NCBI GenBank assembly: GCA_000818945.1
Contig: KN805380.1
Span: 599,332-663,331, forward strand
Source of the DNA: Schizochytrium sp. CCTCC M209059
Taxonomy: Eukaryota > Sar > Bigyra > Thraustochytrida > Thraustochytriidae
Length of the DNA: 64,000 nt
Direction: 5' to 3'
Shown: positions 38,201-53,200 of the stretch, piece after piece
Position numbering within the stretch: the first letter of the stretch is position 1
Layout of the letters: each line of letters starts with the position of its first letter
Notes under the pieces: model-generated
Told to the model about the DNA's origin: nothing
Seen by the model: the letters and a program-made list of their open reading frames with translations, nothing else
Database searches by the model: none
Translations under genes and position numbers: made by a program

Positions 38201-41200
38201 TGCGGTCCGTGACTCCAACCAGCGTGCTGCCCCACTGCATGCCAAGCATTCGGGCTTCCCAGTAGTGTACACCCCGCGTGTATCCCCGCGCACCCAACAC
38301 GTGTGAGCGTTTTCCCGTATCTGGCCCGGTTCCCGTGTACTCCGCCGTCATACAATCCGGGGAAACGCGAATGCCCGGACCAGCAGTTGTCGGATCTAAA
38401 CGCACCAGCTGATGGCACGAGGCGGCAAAAGTGCCTTGCATTCGAAAGACATTATCCGGGACGACGCCAAGATCAGCCTTGCCATCCGATTGCTCAGCTC
38501 CTAAGTTCTCACCCGAGGGCAACGCAGATTCCGAACCAGAGCCAATCTCAGACGGTTGATTGAGTCCTTCGTTCGATGGCGTCGAGGCGTCTGATTTAGC
38601 CTCACCGTGCTGGTAATATACCTGCGAAATGGTCTCACTGGCACCGCTTTCCTTGGAGAACATCGTCTTGAAGCGACCATGCTTCAGCCCGTCAAGCCAC
38701 GATCCTTCTTCCGTTGACCCATCCGAGAATGTCGTCAACCCCTTTCCATGCCGGCGTCCTTGGCGCCAGTTACCCTCGAATTGCACAGGCTCCGTGTTTT
38801 CCCCTCCCCGAGAAGTGCGTCCGATTTTTTCGGCAATTTTCCCCTTTACAGGACTCGTTCGAGATGAGGAACGCCTTTGAGAGCTTGCGCTATCACCGCC
38901 TCGCAAGTCCGCTTTACATGCGTATCGCACGGAAGCACTGCCGTGCTTAAGACCCAGGATTTGAGCAGAGACTGACGTGCGTGATGAAATGGAGATCGCC
39001 GGAGATACAGAGCTTTCAAGGAGGAAGTCCCCGGCGCTTCTCATGTTACTGCGGTCACATTTTGCCAGTTCCTCGCCGTTGACATAAATCCGCATGAGCT
39101 TGTCATTCGTGTCAAGTTCGAGCGCCAAGATGTCATTGTCCTGAAGCGAACCAGGAAGAAGAGCCCTATTGCGACCCTTGTACCACGAAAGACCGTCAGA
39201 TGACACACCCCACGAGTTTGCACAGGCACCAAGATGGTCTCGAAGAGGGGCACCCTTTCTACAGATCCCAAACGTGATTTCACCTTGATTTAGCGCTGCG
39301 GCCGAACCGTGCACGCGAAACTCCCAGGTGTAAGAGCCTGTGCCTGGTTTCCAAAGTCCTTCCACTTCAAGACCAAAAAGTGCGCTCTCATCGTTGTCCT
39401 GCTCTTCGCTCGCGTTATCAGGGTTTGGTGTCGTGCAGATTGCGCAGCAGCTATGTTCCATCTCATTTAAAAATGTACACGCCGGGCATGACCACGTGGC
39501 CGGTGCTAGTGGACCTGTACCCGACTCTCCGCGTCCGTCGTGCTCTCCTCCAATAGCCCCATCCTCGTCATCATCCCCGTGGTCTGGCGATGGAAACTTG
39601 TGTTGCCACCTACCTGCTTCGAGCACCACCGTGTTACATGTCGCTACCATCGGACGTTGATCCAAGACAAAAGGAGGCAACGTCTTTTGATACTCTAGAA
39701 CGTCGCAGCGTACACGCAGGAACGTTCCGTCGACCCCAAGATCCAGATACGCGGGCGACAAACAGGCCACGGCCCGCAATTTCGGTGACTCCTCGGCAAG
39801 CACTCCCCAGTGCGGGACGCTCTGCGGAGATTTCCACGTGCCCTGGAGCTCGCCACAGTCCTCCTTCACGTCCAAACAGAGGCCGGTGAGCCAGTGATGG
39901 CTGAATTTGTTGCCACGTACAACGCTACAAACGCGAATCGAGAGAGACTTTGTCTTCGTTTCAAGCGTGCCTTCAACCGCGCACCAGACATCTTTGTCCC
40001 TCTCTTTGCACTTGAGATGTCCCACGAGCTCGGTGCTTGTCTTGAGTTTGAGGTGGAGGTGCAAAGGGAGGTGAGCGCGCTGGAAGTCTGAAGGCACTGC
40101 AAGCGCATGCGGAACAGGCGAATCGGACAAATCCCAAAGAATGACACCTGACATGTCGATACCGTCAACGAGATACCGAAATCGCGGCTCGACGCTACTC
40201 ATCAGTTCGTTTTTCTCTTTGGCCTCTTCTTCCATGACCGAGGATAGGATGGCCGGCTTTACTCCCTCAGCCGCGGCGCACTCGCTGTTGCTTTCCCCAC
40301 TGCAGGGCGTGGAGCACGGCAAGATGGCCGCGCCTTCGTGCAGGACTGCGACATGTCGATGATGTCGCGCCTCTGTCACAATGCTTGATTGACCCTCATT
40401 CTCCTTTAAATTGTTTGACATGGAGGACTGTGCGAAGTTGTGCCATGTAAAGTCCCAGCAAGTGTACATGTCCTCTGCGTCAAGAAGTGGATCATCCAAT
40501 GCGCTCTCGCAAGGTGGGCAAAGGACACGATTGAGTGAGCATTTGCTGAGACCGCGCAGGTAGGACTCTGCTTGTCTGACCTGCGCGCGGTCCATGGCCG
40601 AGCGCCACACACAGAGACGACCCACTGAGACTGCCGCGGATGGATGAGACGCGCTTCCAATCTCTCTGAGCCCAAGAAACGCTTGTTTCCGGTCCGCGGT
40701 GAGTGTTCCTCGCAACCTTCCATTCTCATACGCCAACAAATGAACCTTTGGCTTTTCTCGCTGCCGTGATGCTGCGACAGAATTCGCGCTCTGCGCGTTC
40801 TTTCCACGAGTAGCCTCCTTGTTCCGTCTCGATCTCAAAGCTTTGCCTCTGGATTCGTGTTCCTGCCTTTGTTCGCGCTGCGTAATTTTGTGAAACTGAA
40901 TATATGCGTCAACGCCCATACTGTTCATTTGGAAGACACCGTCTGAAAGATAGCTGTCTACCTCATCTCTGTCGTCGCTCAGCGCCCAATTTGACTCTGC
41001 TCCCCGATCATCATCATCATCATCATCGTCGTCGTCGTCGTCTTCCTCGTCGTCATCATCTTCCTCGTCGTCCTCGTCATTCTTATCGTGATCACCTTTG
41101 TTCTTGCTGAGCTCGTTTCTTTCGACACTGCCTTGATCGTTGTCATGAGCACGATGACCGGTTTTGGACGTCGACCCATCCCTCGCCTCCGTCTTCCCAT

Positions 41201-44200
41201 TCACCGGAACGTGCATTTGCACAAGCGGGCCAAGATGCGAGTAGTCGGCGCAGACAATAGTCACTTGAGTCCATTCGCCGCCGTCAGCACGAGGTTCGTT
41301 CCCTTTCACGGACATTGGGGAAAACCCAAATGAAGACATGTTGGTGGAAGATCCGCCCAAACGCACACCCAAACCCTTGGCGGACATCACGATTTGGAGA
41401 CCACTGCCCGAGCTCGAATCCCCAATCAGCACCTGTGGCTCGTCTGGGGCCCCTTCTGCCGGCAGAGACGCAACATCGGATGCATTCCTCTTGGCTTGCA
41501 TCCAAACTGTGAGCGTCCACGGAGGTTGTAGAGTCTCAAGTTTGTGGCCGTTGAGGTTGCGGAGCTCTACGTAGCCAGATCCTCCCAGAGTCAGGAAAGA
41601 AGGACTTGCCTCAAAAATGTTCTCGCTTGCAAGTAAGGCATGCTCTTCAACTTTCGCAATGAACTGGAGAAGTACTTTGCAAAAGTCAGACGGCCCTGGT
41701 GTCGGATTGTCTACACGACGTAGAAGGCGCGCAGCCATCGCGACAAGACGCGCTCGTGGTAATATCGTCAGCATTCGACAAATGACTCTTGAGCGCTCTG
41801 CGCTGTTGTCAATGTCTGCAGCATCGTCCAAAAACTCCGCGAGAATACCCAGCGCTCTCGCTTTGATGCGCATGGATGGCGAGCGCAGCGCCAAAATCCA
41901 TGATTCAAACAGAACAAAGTGCAGCTCGCTTCCGAGAGGGGCAGCGTGCATGAGCTGCCGAGTCACCCAATCTACAAACCACAAGAGCGAGTCGCTGCTC
42001 TCCGCTGCCATCGCGAGGTCGTCTCGCGGTGTCGGGGTATCCGCAAAAAAGTCTGTTGTGGCAGCTCTGCGAAGCGTCTGCTTCACGCTGAGAATAAGCT
42101 CCGCGACAAAGGCTTCGCTCGTTTCGATGCACTTGGCTGCAAAGGAGTGCAAGCTTTGAGGAATGTTCCAAAGCGTTGCCCCACCTCCGCGCGTGATGGA
42201 CTCGAGACAGTCCACACCGTAGAGCGGAAAGGTCTGGAAACCCTCGGCCACCAGTAGACGAACAAGTTTGGTTTTGTCCTCCTCGGTGAGACTTGTACTC
42301 ACCCGCGCCCCGTCGACGATCAGGCACCTCAGCAGCACAACTCTTGCCTGAAGTGTATTGATGACCTGTACGAGATGTCGAAACTCCTCAAAGAGCTCTG
42401 CGGACGAGTAGCTCTCCAGCAAATGCCGGTATGATGCACGTGAGTCGGCACAAGGTCCCCAATGACGTCGGCAAGCGCGCTGTACTTCCGAAGTCGACTT
42501 TGTCCACTCGTTTCGCGCCCGCGAAGTTACACTTTGACCGCCGCCAGACTTTCCACGAGATCGACCTGACGTGCCTTCCGGCTCAAGACTGCGGTTGTTG
42601 CGATCCGTGTACGAGATCCGCGACGAGACTGCGTCAGGAATTGCACTGCTCCCGCCTCCATCACTCCCCTCCATCTCCATGTGATCCTCCGCGCAGGCAC
42701 GTTTTGCGACACCTGAAGTCGAAGTTTGGTCTTTCGAATCCGAGTCAGAGTTTTTACCCTTCGATGCCGGCGCTTGAACAGATTTGCAACTCTTACCGTC
42801 AGCATCGTTCCCTTGCTCATTTTCTCGCGATCCTTTGATAGCATTAGCTACGTGCTCTCGCGCGTCATCATTTTCTTCATCCTCTTCATCTTCGCTCTCA
42901 CTCGAGCTTTGGGCATCTTCTGCCTTGGACAGGGAAAGAGCAATGCGCTCGTCAATCTCCTCCCCCAACGCGCAGATGTAGGTTATTGCAGCCGTTACAT
43001 CAAGTTCGTTCTGCTCAAGTGCATACTGGGCCCAGCGTCTGGGGAAACCCATATCCATCAAGGCGAGAATGCTTTCTGCCGGGACACGTGGCAATCGGCT
43101 CCGCGGTCTTGCAGACGAAGACGTCGAGGACGATGGCGCCTGTGTCGAGGTCGCAGACAAAACGTCCTGGCCGCTTGTCCTCCTACTTTGATGCACTCTC
43201 GAAGCAAGCGTGGACGAGCTTCGAGCTTCGACTTCTGGGACACCTTCGGACCTTCCGGCACTATTATCAATGTCTGCTTTGTCAAGACTTTGCATCTTTT
43301 TTGCGCTCACCTCATCCTTTTCAGCGTCCTCGCTCTGCGCGCTGGACACGACGTCATCGGCATGATCCGTACTTGAAGACCTCTTGCGCCCTCGCACAAG
43401 CTCGTCAATGATGATTGTGAGCCGTTCTAAGAGCACGTCCAGATCAGACGCTCGAAAGGTTGTTGCGACCTCCTCCGATGCGGAACTCAGAAGCGCTTTC
43501 ATAGACTTCTCCGAAAGAAGGAAAAAGTCTCGCAGTGCGTTTGCCTCTCCGATCCCACGATCTTTGGCGTCCATTGCCGGCTCAAGATCAACTGCACTGA
43601 GCGTCTGCAACGTGTACAATCGCAACAGAGACCTTTGGAAGCCCGAAGTGGTTTCAACGGCAGGCGCGAGAACTGGTCGCAATATGTAGTCATCTTCCGC
43701 ATCCTGCACCTTGACCCATCGTGGAGGCACTTGGTCCGTTTGCAATGCTTGGGCCACATCGGCTGACGAACGCTCATCAACTTTTTCCACTTGAATCCAT
43801 TGTCCAAGCCGCCGCTTTGCCCACACAATGGGCTGGTCATCGTCGGCATCGAGAGAGAGAGTCTGCTGGACGGCACCGGAACCGCTCGGGGCATCAAAGA
43901 GCTGAATCCGGCCTCTTGCGTGTTGTGAAAAACCAAAGGACCTTTGCCAGTGCGTCGATGCCCAAGGTTCGAGCATCACAACCTTCTCAAAGAGCTCATG
44001 GATTGCCCCCTGCAAAGGACTACCGGCATCGACCCTTACGTCATTTCGATCCTTTGCAACAAAGACTTGTTCTGCATTCACAGAGACATGGCGGCGTTCG
44101 AGAGCGCGCCGGTCTGACGTGTCCGAAGAGAAGCCACTTATGACCAGAGACTCTTGCTCGACGACACGCAAGATATCAATTACATCGAGTTCTCCGAGCT

Positions 44201-47200
44201 CGCGCGACTCTCGTTCAGTCCATGCTACTGCGTCACATAAAGATTGATCATACGCCCGTGATTCTGTCTCAGCCTGACGTTTGTCGAGCGTGCGAACCGC
44301 AACGCCCGGCAAAAGTTTCCGCAGCGCGCCTGACGTGACTGAGAGTGCAGCAAGGCACCGAGCCAGAGCACCAGCATCAGCAGCAGCACCAGAGGCGTCC
44401 GATGTCTGCGCCGTCTCATCCCCACCGTGATCGGTCCCCAGATCGGAGCTGCTCGATGCTCCTACACGCGGAGGCACTTCGCTTTTTGCCGTGGTGCCTC
44501 CTGGCGACAGAGCCGCAATCCCATTCTCAATCGAGCGAAGGAGCAAGGCGTGCACGCGCGATCTCCATGCGTTCGTACTCTGCAGTGCACGAAGGGTGCG
44601 CATCGCTTCAAAAGATGCAAGAAGCTGTGACTCTTCCGTAATTTCTTCGAAATGGGGCGTAAACGAGGTGGCAACAAGCTCGAAGAGAAAACTCTCCAAC
44701 GTGAGGGGATCTCTTTCAAGACCGGTGCCCCCCCTAGGAAGATCGATTCGATGCGGGTCGAGAAGAGGTAGCATTCGACGGAAGATGCGAAAGATGTTCT
44801 GCAGCACAGAAACTGGACCTCGTTGTGCTAGTCTGCACAGAATTTCGAGCCACTCCAATGAGCTGATTTGACGCTGACATGAAGGAAAGGTGCAGGTAGA
44901 CAACAATACGGAAGTAATCTCTTCCATGTGCAGCTTTGCGTCCGACTGAGGCGAATCCACAAACGTAAAGGAAGATGCAATGGAGTTCGCGCCCGTGCTG
45001 GGCGCAGCGTAGTGCTCCAAGGGCGCCTCCGCCGTCGCAGCAGCGTCATCCAGGGCGTCCGCAGCATTTGTTAATTCTTGTAGCAACAGCCCGAACACCG
45101 ACACATTGAGCGTTTGCGGCCCTGACCGCACCCGAGTAAGCAGCAGCGAAGAACGCGCATTTCTCCGGCTCTTTGCGGCAGCCGGAGGCCTAAAAGCAGC
45201 GACCTGAGAGCAGAGCAGATAAAAAGTCTTCATGGCCGCGCGTCCCACGAGTTGGTGCGCAGCGACACTTTCGTTGGTCTCGGTGCCCGCAGCATCCGGG
45301 GTGTCAGCCGACAACTCTCCCTCTGCCAAAGCTGCCGGATGAAAAGCATCTGCTGCCGCGGCCATTGCCTCTCGGGTTGACTCCATGATGCGGTGAAGAG
45401 TTTCCAAAAGGTTTGTGCGCGCCAGGAGCTCGTGATCGATCGGCGCAAGGCGAACGCCAAGAGCATCAAGGAGCTCAAGCTGCAAACCGGCAAGACGTTG
45501 CGTTGGGAGTACCATACTCGCTTGCAAGAGTTCAGCAAGAGCCCGTCCCAAGGCTGCAAAGCCCGAAGCGAGACTCAACTGGGCCGCAGATCCGCTCGGG
45601 CCCAAGTTTTGCAAATAATGCCACGGGGCGCTCTGTGTTTTAGCGGAAGAGCTGCAGTCTCGGCCCCGAAGTGCGCTTGGGACGCCAATAAGCATTGCCG
45701 CATGCAGTGCTTGCGTTGAGACAGAAAGCGGGGTACCCAACAAGGATGCGGCAAGAGATCGAAAGCCTCGTTCACGCGCTCGCGCACACGCACGGAGCGC
45801 CAAAAAGTGACCATGCAGCTGATCCACGGATAATGCCTTTGATGACCCAGCATCGTGAACAAAGGCGCTCACCTGAGAAATGACTTCCTGGAAGCTACTT
45901 TGTCCCCGTGCCGCCGATCCTTGTCGGAGTAGTTGACCCAAATTCCAGGTTTTCGACGCGGACGCAGCCCCCAAAGAGCGTGATCGAGCGAGATAGCGAC
46001 TCTGGATCTTCTTGCCACGCAAAGGGAGAGAAGAGGTCGGGGAAAGGGCTGATGGTGGCGACGACTCGATGCCATGTAAACCTTCGTTTGACGCTGCGTT
46101 GGAAGCGAGCGGAGCAGAGACCCGCCCCTCGCTGACGGCCCGCTCCAGCGTCCCTGAGAGGGTAGTGGCGGCAGGTAAAGAGATCCCGAGCGACTCGCGA
46201 AAGGCTGCAAGCGCGTTTGCCGGCTCTCCTGCGTTCTCGTTGTCTGTAATTCCTGAAGCTGGCGCGAAGTCCAACAAAAAGTAGACAGCTTGGTTGATGG
46301 TGGCCAAAAAACTATCGTTCGTACCGCCAGATCGACTGTTGGCACCATGAGCTGTGCTCTGCTGCCTCTGTCTTTCCAACCAAGCCCGGAGCTCCAGTGC
46401 CGATCGCCAAATGGCGACAAGCTCTGGGTGAGGTCTCGCACGCGCGATATGCTCTTGATTGGGATAGTTGGCAAGAAGTTGAGCCATTTCCATGGCTGTA
46501 GGAAGCCAGCCAGTGTGGTGGAGCAAAACGACAACGAGACTATTGGTGACTCGAGAAATCTCGCTGTCATTCTTGCTACTGCTGCTGCTGCTGCTGCTGC
46601 TGCTGTTGGGTTCGCGAGATCGACGCGACTGCAGATTAAGGTGTCCCAAAAGCCACGCGTGAAGACTCCGCCCAGTACCATGATCATTGATGATTTCCAA
46701 TACGCCAGCTGGAAGAGTGTCTCTCTTCTTGGCATGCGTATCCATTATTTCTACCTCCGACGCGAGCCCATCGCCCTTCTTCTTGGATGTGTGACCTTGT
46801 GACGCCGCAGCCGGGGGCGGTCGCCTCGCGCGACCCGAAAGATCTGGCAGGAGGCAGCCGGGAAGACGCAGTCCGTGCGAAAAAAGACTTGAGTTCTTCC
46901 ACTTGCTGAACTGGAGTAGTTGCTCTGATGGGGAAGATGCATCGTGTTCCTGGACATCCGTAGCGTCCTCTTCTGACGTCACATTGGTTGCATTAGCGCT
47001 GCTGCTTCCTGTTCGTGCGGGTGACACATCGGCAAGGCCACTTTGGCCCACCTCACGCACGCCGTCGTTGCTAGCATCAAGTATGGGTTGGTCGCGAGTT
47101 TCCGAGATTGAAGACATGAAATCTGAAGGCTTCGAAGTGATGAGAAAAGAACACAACTTGCCGTAGGCTGCGCACGCAAGCATCTGCGAATTAGAGATCT

Positions 47201-50200
47201 CTTTGCCTTTAGCATTTTGCAAGAGAAAACGCAACGTCGCTTGAAGGTGAACCCGCACCTTTTCTACCCAAGCGACTGAAGGTGCTGGCCAAAGAAGAAT
47301 CCATGCCAGCGGGAAGGATAGCATAGACCTGAGCTGATCGTGGCCTATGCGTTCGGCGTTGCGAGCAGCATGATGGAGAATGGCCTCAATACAGTCCTCA
47401 ACACAGAGTTCACGACCTTGGAAGAAGTCTGCACGGTCCCTTAAAAATTTCTCGTCAAGCGTCCAATGTCCTTGCGCAGAATTTCCTTTAGCAAAGGCGA
47501 TGAAACTCGCTCGATCGCCCTCTTCGTATGTACACAGGGCCGGATAAACGAGCCCATCATCTGAGGTTTGGAAAATATCCGGTAACGCGAAAATGCCGAG
47601 CGACTTGGAGGCGGATGGCTCTGTCAGATCCACGGGTCGATCGGCATCGCAAATCTCCAACGTCTTCGCATTGGTGTTGAGCGTCATAAGAACGGTTGAT
47701 CCAGACGATAGTGCTCGGCGAGAAAATGCATTCCTTTGGATTGCTCGCGAACCGTGATAGACGTCGCCGGCTAGAAGAAAGCCGAAACCCTTGCTGTCGC
47801 TGCCGATGAAGGAGTCCACACGCGCTCCCTTTCCGACAATACCAACAAACATGTGACCGCGCTCGTTGCAGCGCGAGACCTTTACCTTCCACGTATGAAT
47901 GCCCGACCGATGCGCATAGCCCACACTCGAGACGGCTGTCCCCCAGCTCTTGTTGCGGAGATGTGAGACTGTGACTCCATCGGAATGGACGCGTACATAT
48001 CGCGATGAAGCGCTCGTTTGCAAGGAAATGCGCTCCGTTCTACCAGCACCGTGCGCGGTTGGAGAAGCTGCTTCTGTTGCATTTCCGTTCGCATTGCTTG
48101 CATCGAACTCGATGGGACTTTCCCACCATTTTGACTTGTGTTGAAAAGACTTTGTCGGTTTCTCTGAACCTGTTGCCGGGTCACGGGGTAGGGGCGACGC
48201 GGGGACGGCAGGGCCTGCGTCCTCCTTTGTTGGCGCACAATTGCCCAGAGAGACTGAATTTGCGGCGTCACGAAACCCGCAACGTAGAAAGACTTCAACC
48301 AGCGAGACCGCGTCTTCACGCTTGACATCGGCCGGGGATTTTTCACCCCAAATCCTTCCATGCATGTGAACCAGAATGGTCCGAAGCAGCGACAGAGCAG
48401 CTTCCTGACGATTTGTTGCCGCAGTCCCGCGGGCAGCAGTTCCTACAAGCGTCACGCGAACGAGCTGCATGAGCCAGGTGGACTTTGCCGTATCAATACT
48501 TGCAACTTGCCTTGGTGTCTCTCCTTTACTGCCCGAAATAGTTGCACTTGGCCCTTCATTTGATGATTCAGCCTCTGCTTCGGGGGAGGCTCCACTGTTA
48601 TCCCTGGCAGGGTTGATGATGATCTTGCCTTCGGAGACCGCGGCGTCAAGGTCATTATAGGCCTCGGCGATTTGGTCGCTCGGGAAATCTTTGGCAACAC
48701 CCATCTCATTGCGGTCCATCTTACGCTCTCGGAGCCAGTGAGGAGGCGCGACGGACTGCAAGTACCGAATGACCTCGCGTTTCGTGGGCTGAGCTGCTCC
48801 TGATAAGTCTACATTTGCAGCAGCTGCAGCAACGCTGGGTGACACAGATGCATGGTGGCTGTCGAGCGAAGCTCTTACAAAGTCAACAGGCCAAAGAAGC
48901 TGGAAGCCTGTCGACTGCTTTTCCGTTGCTGCTGCTGTTGATGACGATGAAGATGACGACGGTGTTAATCTGCTTTGCAGGCGACGATCGGGGACTTCCG
49001 GTGGCGTTGACACGCGAAGTAGCTCATTGATTCGAGCAGGCTTTGCTGCAAGACTCTTTGTCACGATTGCAAGGAGTTTGTCGCGATGGTCTCGAGAACG
49101 CGGGACGAGAACTCGGGCATCTTGCGATGACGATGGTCGGGTGTCAGTGGCACCTCCTCCAGAGAAGAGTGCGACAAGCATGGCTCGTTGGTCAACATCT
49201 CGCGCGTAAAAGATCGAAAGTCCCTCGCCGAGGCAAATCAGACTCTCAGTTTCAATGCCGCGACGCATGGTCGCGTCTTCAAAGCAGGAGCTAATGTCCA
49301 GCGTTTGTAAAAGAGCGCTGCGGAGTTTCAGTACATTTGGCTCGCCATGCTTTTTCGTTGACGAGGGCGGCATACCTGCCGCAAAGGAAGGGAGGCCCAA
49401 GCCGACTGCCGCGGGTGCAATTCCTTGCGCATGCAACGCACGCAGGTTGTCGCGAAGGATTTGGAGAATAGAGAAAAGCATCCAACCAAGGTCCGGACGC
49501 GCGTTACTCTCGATTTCTCGAAGAAGCTGACGAACGAGAGATTGGAGAAGCAGGAAGGTATGCACGTGCGGGAAAACGCTGCACACGGGCGACTTGATGC
49601 CGGCAATAGTCTGCTTTAGGTCTTTGTGAAACTGAGCGAACTCGGATGTGATGCGTAAGAGATTGCCCGTAATGTCCATGAACACACTTGCAATGTGATC
49701 AAGCGAGGCCGCTGTCGTCTCGGGTACCGAGGCGCTTTGCGCCGCTGGCGCGCGGCGGAGGTGCTCGGCTTGGAGAAGGACAGCCGCGTGCGTGTGGTGA
49801 TCAGGCTTAGCAGAGGGGCCATTTGTCGCCACACTTGCGACAGTGTTCTCATCTTGCGAATCCGCAGCGTCTTTTACGAGATCTGCGATCACCCGGGGCT
49901 CGCAGCTTGCAAATCCGCAGAGCATGAAATGGCTGCTCACTTCAAAGTTCTCATCCCCCGAGCGAAAGACCCTCCTGCCCGCGGTCTCATCGAGACGAAG
50001 ACGGAAAAATAGCGAGCTTCGTTCACTTGCTTCCACGAGCTTCAACACCCGGCCGCCCTTGTCGAGGTGTTCCCGAGATCGTAGACTTCGTGTCCAGAGG
50101 CGAACCTCCGCGAGACAGCCTTTGAACTGCTGTGTCACCGCCAAGCGAGCATAAGCTTCCGCATCATTTCTTGCGCATTCCTCCCCAATTCTTCCAGCAA

Positions 50201-53200
50201 CTTCATCATCTCCTGCGGAGGCGGCACTGCTACTATTTTCATTGAGAGCCGAAGGGCCATCGCCAGCGTCCTTTGAATTGCCGTCCACGCCAACCTTGTA
50301 AGCCTCGATGTCCTGAGCAGTATCCGAGCTGCTTTCCTTATTCGAATGGCTTGCTTCTAATGAGGGCGCTCCGCCAAGGATCCAAAGGCCTTGGCTTTCG
50401 TCACTCTTTCTTCCTCGGGAGACAGTGCGGCGCCTGCTTGCGCTGTCTCGATCACGGTTTTGCTCACGTTGCCGCCAGCTGGCAAGAGCTGACGAACCGC
50501 CCGAAGACTTTCTCTTGCGAGTATCAGAATGGACGATGGCATTATCGACACTAAAGCGGACCGAGGGACCACGATAAGATCTTCCATAGACAGCGATGCG
50601 CACATGCTGCCATTTGCCTGGAATCATAATCGCCCGATGCGACCATGTGCAGAACTCGCTTGTTTGAAGGTTGACAAAGAGATAACCGTCGCCAACAATG
50701 CCAATCTGCGTGCATGCAGACCGTGACCTCTGTGACGAGGCGTCGGTCCGCGAAAAGAGTGTATATATCTGAGACGCGCTTTCTGGGGTGCCAAAAGCCT
50801 CAGGTTCCCAGCAAACCATGGCTTCAAAAGTAAAGTCTTCGCCGACCTTGCTCGCATTTCGGAATCCCGGAGACTCCAGCAGAGCTACGCAAGATGTCTC
50901 GTCGCCGCGAGGGATACGAACGCACGACGCATGCGCGCAGCTGGCAAGACTTCGAATGGACCTGCTAGGGACTTGGCCCGTCGATTGACTGTTTTCGCTG
51001 TCGAGCAACCAAGACGTGTGAATCTTGTCATTTGTGGCTTTGAACTCAATGTGACCGAGAGATTTGAGCTGAAAGTCATTGCGGACACTAACGCAGGGAA
51101 TGACTGCATTAACGCTGTGCAAGTCAAAGCTAACGACGGACCCCGCAACCGCGAAGCCAGCCTTGCGCGAGACTGGATGCACCCAACAGAGAATGCTCCA
51201 ACAAGGCCGCTCGCCTGGAAAGCCTTCAACGCTAGAGGTTTCTGTGATTTGCACACTTTTGCTCTTTTCTGCATCGTCTTGCACGCTGTCTCCTTCTTCA
51301 TTATCTTCGTCCTCTTCACTTGACGAGTCCTGGTCTTCGCTGACATTATCGCGTGCACCATCTTCCTGGATCTCCAAGCTGTCCGAGTTTGCGGAAAGGT
51401 GGTGGAGCGCAATCGGTATTTCAAGTTTGCCCACTGTTTTTCCTGCATGGGTTACAACACCGCTTTGCAAATCAACGCCCCAGGAACCACGCTCGGCGCC
51501 TAGCCCTTGGTCTTGATGGCCCGGGAGTTCAAAGTCGCAATCTACGTCGATCCAGCCGACCCTGCAGGACTGAGTCTCGGCATCCACAATGACTTCCCAG
51601 GCAATGACGGAGGCGTCGTCTAGGTCGGATGCGCCGAGAGGTAAGGTCGCGCAAGGCGTGCCGACATAGCTAAGTTTGGGTGCTGTGCGCGGCGGTAAAA
51701 GTGTTGCAGGTCCACGATGCTCCGTGGAGAGTCGGAAAGCGTGTTCTGCAGTGTGCTTTTCGGCAAGGTAGCAATCGAGGCACAGATCAAAGCTCTCGCA
51801 AGACGCACATTCGAATCGCTGCCCTAGAATAGGACCATTGCTGTTGCAGCCATCGCAACGAAAATCATGATGTTCGATGGACTCGTCTTGATTTTTTTCG
51901 AGAAGGGTGTACCTTGGAATACATGCGACGAGTCCACGTTGATCAAGATGCACGGAACGGCCGCTCAAAAGCGAAAGGGCAACTCCGGGACTTGTGCTCT
52001 GGGCCGCGGTGGACTTGGAGGAAGTCTCGATTGTTGTAAGGGTTGCAGACGATCCTGCGCGACTTCGGCGTTGGGATCTTGATATCCTCCTCCCCGATCT
52101 TTTCGATGACTTTTCCTGCTGACCCTCTTCCCCATTCTCATTGTCGTCATTATCAGCATTGAGGTCGTTGTCATCGTTGTCTTCTCGTTCTTGGGAAACT
52201 TTCGGTGCGCCAGCGTCAGTTGGTAAAGCGCCCGTGACGTCTCCGAACTGCATCGTTTGCGTCAATACAGAGGCCGCAACGGTAGGCAAGCTCGCTGCGT
52301 TGGGCGGCGAAGCATAGCCATCGTTGGAGACCGGGCTCTGAAGATCTTCCAGGAGAAGCATCGTCCTTACGTGAGGAGGAAGTGTTGCTCCGAGCCTGGC
52401 GGCAGCGCCCAGGTTCAACTCTCGACTGAGGCTCGCGAGAGCTTGGTCCGGACTAGGGGCCGAACGGGCAGCAAGGACCTCGATCTCTTTATTAACGCGA
52501 GTCGCCTTCAAAATCGCGGCAGAGACCTCGTTGGAGTCCTCTTGCACGTATCGATGAAGGGCGAGTAAGAATTTCGCGGCAATGAGAAAGCCAACGAGTG
52601 ACTGGGTCTCTGTGGCTTTTTCGACGAGGCTAGCAACTTCTTTGTATGCCCTGGCAACACCGTCTGGGTTAAGCGCATGGAGAAAGGAATTGCTTCGTCT
52701 GCGACTTTTCTTTCGTCGTTTTCCGGATGCTGCAGATCCAGAGTCTGGAAACAGGGGGGAGTGAATAAGAGTTTTGTGCAATACGACATCTCCTTCAAGA
52801 AGTAGCTGCGCCAATACCACACCAAGGATGCTTCGAGAAAGTTTGACTTGGCGCTCTTGGCCATCGGCTGGGCGCTTCCTTCCCCTCATGCTCTGCATGT
52901 AGTGTTCTGCGAATTTTGACGTGTACGATTCAAGAAGTGGCGATGCGAATGTAGGCCCTCCGTACTCGCGACGCGCAAGCTCGTCGACTGTCTGGTCGAT
53001 CTCCGCGTCGTCGTCGCTAAGTAGTGCAAAGACGTCGACATCTTGTCCAGGACGGGGCACGGATAAACGACGTTCAATTCGAACTTCGTTCTCGTTCTCG
53101 TGCTGGTCTGTCTTGATGTCTTGCGCGGCGCCGTCTTCGTGAAGAGCGACTGCGGCAGGGTCTTCGCGAGCGAGACTTTTTACCAGGTCATACGTGAACG

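Noticed and set aside
45869..46735. 288-codon frame inside the HECT gene on the same strand, other phase
   Set aside because: It has no motif and lies fully within a coding sequence supported by recognised domains on both sides.
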